A stretch of 64,000 nt of DNA from Cladobotryum mycophilum (taxonomy: Eukaryota > Ascomycota > Sordariomycetes > Hypocreales > Hypocreaceae). The stretch spans positions 2,666,001-2,730,000 of the forward strand of contig CM071591.1 of NCBI GenBank assembly GCA_036429605.1, given 5' to 3'. Positions 59,505-64,000 of this stretch are shown here, piece by piece. Numbering within the stretch: position 1 is the stretch's first letter; the number at the start of each line of letters is the position of its first letter. The position numbers and the translations under genes were made by a program. Below the pieces are notes generated by a model. That model was not told the origin of the DNA. It ran no database searches and saw nothing but the letters and a program-made list of their open reading frames with translations.

Positions 59505-62500
59505 ATGTCTTCCGATGATGAGTCGGTCTTCAACATGGAAGACGACTCTGACGGCTACGCCCCGAAGCCTGTAAGTTGATATCCGGCATGCCTCTTCTTC
59601 ATCACCCGTTTCTGCCTGTGAATCAAGGCGGCCGCTTTGCACTGCACTGCATAAGCTGTGAGGTGTGGTAGCAGCATCTGCTGCAGTCCGTACTCAACGC
59701 TTGCATCATACACCAAGCATCAAAGCATTGCGCAAGCTATCATGGATGGCTCTAGCGAATTGCGTTCTCTTAACCCTCAAGCGGGCAAAAAGTTAGACTT
59801 TTCTAAATGGCTACTAACATCTTCGTGGCAGAAAACCAAGGCGGTTGCTAGCCGCCCGGCCGCCAAGAAGCTGACCCAGACAACTTTGAAAACCAAAGCA
59901 GCGCCCGCAAAGCGTCCAAAACCCGAAAGCGATGATGACGATGTAGATCTGTCCGGGTTCTCCAACACCCCGCCGAGCTCCAAAAAGCAAAAGAAGGGGC
60001 CGGCGACAAAGAAAACGAATGTTGTTGCTTCATCAGACGTGGAAAACGAGGCCGCATATTCTCAAGCTTCTGATGTCAAACCAAACGGGAAGGACAAGAC
60101 GGCCACAGAAAAGTACCAGAAGTTGTCACAACTCGAGCACATCAAACTGCGTCCCGATACGTACATTGGATCTGTCGAGAAGACCGACCAGCAGCTCTGG
60201 GTCTACAACAAAGAGACGAAGCAGATGGAATACCGCACCATTTCATATGTGCCTGGTTTCTACAAGATCTTCGACGAAATTCTTGTCAACGCCGCAGATA
60301 ACAAGCAGCGTGACGGTTCCATGAACGCTTTGAAGGTTACCATTGATAGAGCTACGGGCCAGATTAGTGTTGAGAACAACGGCAAAGGAATTCCGATTGT
60401 GATGCACGACGTGGAGAAGGTTTATATTCCTGAGCTCATCTTTGGCCACCTCTTGGCCGGTTCCAACTTCGACGATAACGAGATGAAGACTGTCGGTGGT
60501 CGTAACGGTTACGGTGCCAAGCTCTGTAATGTGTTCAGTACAGAATTCGTACTTGAATGTCAGGACAGTGAAAACGGCAAGAGATACAAACAAACCTGGA
60601 CAGACAACATGGGGAGCATGGCCAAGGCCAAGATCTCATCGAGCAAATCCGCCGACTTTGTTCGCGTTACATTCATGCCGGACTACAAACGCTTTGGGAT
60701 GCCCGAGGGCATTACAGATGATCTTGAAGCGCTTCTTTCCCGCAGAGTATACGACATGGCCGGCACAATGCGGGGGGTCAAGGTTTACCTGAACGGCGAA
60801 GTGATCAAAGTGAAGGATTTCAAAGCATACTGCGATTTATACGCTCGATCAATTGCAAAGGAGAGAAGCGAAGAGGAAGGTGGAGTTCCCACTTGCACAG
60901 TCGAAATTGACAAGGATCGAGGCCACCCGCGCTGGGAAATTGGCTTTACCGTCTCTGATGGCTCTTTTCAGCAAGTTTCCTTTGTCAACTCAATCGCCAC
61001 CACATCCGGAGGCACTCACGTCAATTATATTGCCGACCAAATCACACTTTACTTGTTGAAGACCTTGGACAAGAAGAAGAAGGGACACGGCTTGAAGCAG
61101 GCCCATCTTCGAAATCACATCTTCATCTTTGTCAACTGTCTTGTCAACAATCCTGCCTTCAATTCGCAAACCAAGGAGCAGATGACCACCAAGGCCAGTC
61201 AGTTTGGAAGCACATGCAAGCTATCAGAAGACTTTTTGAAAAAGGTCGCCAAATCTGATGCCATCGCCAACATTATGGAATTCGCCGAGCGGAAGGCCGA
61301 CAAGATGTTGGCCAAGAGTGACGGAAACAAACGGTCTCGAGTGAGCAATGCTAAGCTTGTTGAGGCCAACTTGGCAGGCTCCAAACGCGGTCACGAGTGT
61401 ACTCTTATTCTCACTGAAGGTGATTCCGCCAAGGGTCTGGCTGTTTCTGGGCGAGCTATCCTAGACCCAGATCGTATCGGCGTATTTCCCCTACGTGGAA
61501 AACTTCTCAACGTGCGAGATGCTTCAGTTGATCAGATAAGCAAAAACCAGGAAATTCAAAACATCAAGCAGTTCCTAGGTCTTAAGCACAAGATGGTGTA
61601 CACGGACACAAAGAGCCTCCGATATGGACATCTAATGATCATGACAGATCAGGATCACGATGGTAGTCATATCAAGGGTCTCCTTATCAACTTTCTGCAA
61701 GTTCAATTCCCATCTTTGCTCAAAATTCCCGATTTCCTTCGAGAGTTTATCACACCAGTCGTCAAGGTCTGGCAAGGCTCGAACCCCAAGCGCCCTCAAA
61801 AGCTGAAGGCTTTCTTCACGCAGCCCCAGTATGAGGAATGGAAGGAAGCCCACAAGCATGAGATGGGCAGATGGCACTACAAGTACTTCAAGGGTCTGGG
61901 AACCAGCGACAATGACGACGCCCAAGTCTATTTCACCAATTTAGATGAGCACTTGAAGGAATTCGACACTATGAAGACGGAGGAAGCTGAGCTTTTTGAT
62001 TTAGCCTTCTCCAAGAAAAAGGCCGACGCGCGAAAAGAATGGCTTGGGAACTTCATTCCTGGTACTTTCTTGGATCACACTACGAAAACCATTTCATACA
62101 ACGATTTTGTTAACAGGGAGCTCATTCTGTTCAGCATGGCTGACAATATGAGATCTATTCCGTCAATGATTGACGGCTTCAAACCCGGTCAACGCAAGGT
62201 GCTATATGCCTGTTTCAAAGGAAACCGAGTGAAGGACATCAAAGTTGCGGAATTGCACGGTTACGTCTCTCAGCAAACCGCATATCACCATGGTGAAATT
62301 TCCCTGCAGCAAACAATTATCGGAATGGCTCAAGACTTTGTTGGGTCAAACAATGTCAATGTTTTGGTGCCAAGTGGTAACTTTGGTTCGAGATTGGCCG
62401 GTGGCTCTGATGCCGCCAGCGCTCGTTATATTTTCACACGCCTGTCACCATTTGCTCGCAGAATCTTTTCTTCGCTTGACGATCCCAATCTGAAGCATCA

Positions 62501-64000
62501 GTATGAGGATGGTAAACAAATTGAGCCCGAGGTCTTTGCTCCAATTTTGCCCATGGTACTCGTCAACGGTGCTGACGGTATCGGTACTGGATGGAGTACC
62601 TCCATTCCCAACTACCACCCCTTGGAAATCGTCAAAAATCTGAAGCGGCGAATGGGTCGCCATGAGGAGGGTGACTTGGAAGAGAGGCCATTTGAGACCA
62701 TGCTCCCTTGGTTTCGAGGGTGGAAGGGCAATTCTGAACTCGCCGGGCCCCATCGATACCAATTCAACGGAATTGCCTACCAAAATGAGTCAAACCCCAA
62801 TGAGGTGGTTGTTACAGAGCTGCCCATTCGCATGTGGACTGATGATTTCAAGGCCAAACTTGAAAAGATTATCAGTGGCGCTGATGGACCCAGCTGGATC
62901 AAGGACTACAAAGAGTTCAACGATCACAAGACAGTCCATTTCGAGATTATGGTTGACGAGAAGTTTACGAACAAGGTTGTTGAAGAAGGCTTGCTTGAGC
63001 GGTTCAAGCTTACCAAACAGGTGGCAACATCTAATCTCGTCGCTTTCAATACACGGGGTCAAATTCAGAAATACGAAAAGGTGGAAGAGATTCTGGAAGA
63101 ATATTACAACTACCGATATAATATGTACACCGAACGGAAGAAGTACTGGCTCGGGGTGTACATGGCCGACTTCCTGAAACTCCAGAACCAGGCACGCTTC
63201 ATCCAGGAGATCATTGACAATGAGCTGATCGTCGGCAAGAAGAAGAAGCTTGTTCTTGTAGAAGAACTCCGACGGCGCAAGTACGACGCTTTCCCGCCAA
63301 TTAAAAACAAGGGCGAAGAGGAAGAGGAAGAGGAAGAAGACGATGACGGCGCTCAGGGCGGTGCTCATGATTATGACTATTTGCTTTCGGTAAGATGCTT
63401 TGCGGAATTGATCTCAACGTTTGAAGTGATACTAATTTCTTTTTGCAGATGCCTATTTATTCCTTGACCCTGGAGCGCCTTGAGAAGTTGAAGGACGCCA
63501 TTAAGAGGAAAAAGGCTGAGCACGATGCACTGTTGGCCAAGAGCGAAAAGGATCTGTGGTGCACAGATCTGGATGAGTTCGTAGATGAGTGGGAGAGACA
63601 GCTCGTGTTGGAGGCTGAAATCCAAACCAGCATTCGCCGCATGGGTCGCCGAGTGTCCAAGAAGATAGGAGCTGGCCGCGGTCGCAAACCCAAGGTTGAC
63701 GATGAATACGAACCCGCTGCTGCTAAAAAGGGTCGTCCAAAGGCTGCGGCCAAGGCCGCCCCTGCTGTCAAGGTAGAAACCAAGACAGCCCAGAGGTTTG
63801 CCGAGATGTTTGGTGCCAAGCCTAAAGTCAAGAAGGAGTCCAAGTCGGAGGACGTGGACATGTCTGAGGATTTCTCTGACGATGATTTCGCGGCTCTGAG
63901 TCGAAACAAGCCAGCAGCAAAGGCATCAAAACCACGGGCTATGTCGGAATCTCAGTCCGAAGAACCAGCACCCGCGCGTACCAAACGTGCCGCCGCATCA
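59505..64000 (+). CDS. TOP2: DNA topoisomerase II (3' end outside window)
   Basis: ATP-dependent type IIA topoisomerase that passes duplexes during replication and segregation. Exon 1 is 59505-59570, the intron 59571-59831 (branch point CTAAC near its end), exon 2 59832-63389, the intron 63390-63448, and exon 3 63449 to the window edge: 1392 codons so far, still open. The acidic, Ser-rich N-terminus is followed by the GHKL ATPase (EILVNAADNKQRDG, NNGKGIPIVMH, VGGRNGYGAKLCNVF), then TOPRIM (LTEGDSAKGLAVSG, TDQDHDGSHIKGL) and the winged-helix site with the catalytic Tyr near 888 in AASARYIFTRLSPFARR. The coiled-coil gate and the start of the basic, Ser/Glu-rich C-terminal tail are present. A G6 run at 60772-60777 is in frame here. 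Confidence 0.97.

Noticed and set aside
59658..59831. In-frame extension of TOP2 exon 2 upstream to 59658
   Set aside because: The conserved N-terminal exon at 59505-59570, the GT donor at 59571 and the CTAAC plus CAG acceptor before 59832 show that this stretch is intron.

Overview
The window is nuclear DNA of a filamentous ascomycete (Pezizomycotina, most likely Sordariomycetes, perhaps Hypocreales). The grounds are short GT-AG introns of about 45-260 bases with CTAAC-type branch points, CT-rich gene leaders, intergenic gaps of 0.3-5 kb, and fungal families such as Tom20, Exo84, Cef1, an APSES-type factor, a DUF3112 seven-helix protein and an XprF/HxkC-like hexokinase. The order and species are inferred from general protein resemblance, not from a search.

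Layout, left to right. 0.2-16.7 kb: cysteine dioxygenase (+), a HIRAN/RING SNF2 ATPase of the HLTF/Rad5 type (+), TYW1 (+), TOM20 (-), EXO84 (+), PP2A catalytic subunit (+) and a DUF3112 seven-helix membrane protein (-). 19-28 kb: a solitary RNase H-fold gene, then 5.2 kb without a recognisable gene but rich in simple repeats, then a membrane-anchored SH3 protein. 28.8-41.5 kb: the scavenger decapping enzyme DcpS (+) and a GILT-type protein (-) whose coding ends overlap by 26 bases, an atypical hexokinase (+), a Vba-like MFS transporter (+) and the splicing factor Cef1/Cdc5 (-). 43.4-64 kb: a second MFS transporter, a Fhit-type HIT hydrolase, a third MFS transporter, the Hsp90 co-chaperone Cns1/TTC4, an APSES-type transcription factor (-) and DNA topoisomerase II (+), which runs off the right edge. 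Exon-intron structures were built by hand from conserved protein continuity, splice consensus and phase; the phases sum correctly in every gene except those noted below.

The genes are mostly unlinked housekeeping functions: tRNA modification, mRNA turnover and splicing, secretion, mitochondrial import, phosphatase signalling, chaperoning and DNA topology. Three MFS transporters are interspersed. I see no biosynthetic cluster, no CRISPR array, no rRNA or tRNA gene, and no coherent new defence or mobile system.

The most striking signal is a set of single-base reading-frame losses at homopolymers inside otherwise intact conserved genes. TYW1, PP2A and EXO84 each have one at a C5 run; EXO84 has another at a G6 run; CNS1 has one at a G5 run; one MFS gene has one at an A6 run; and the RNase H gene probably has one at an A5 run. 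In every case one added base restores the conserved protein. This points to homopolymer under-calling in the assembly rather than to pseudogenes or programmed frameshifting. Some six-base runs (G6 in TOP2, T6 in TYW1) are read correctly, so the error is not universal. Automated annotation of this region would probably truncate or split these genes.
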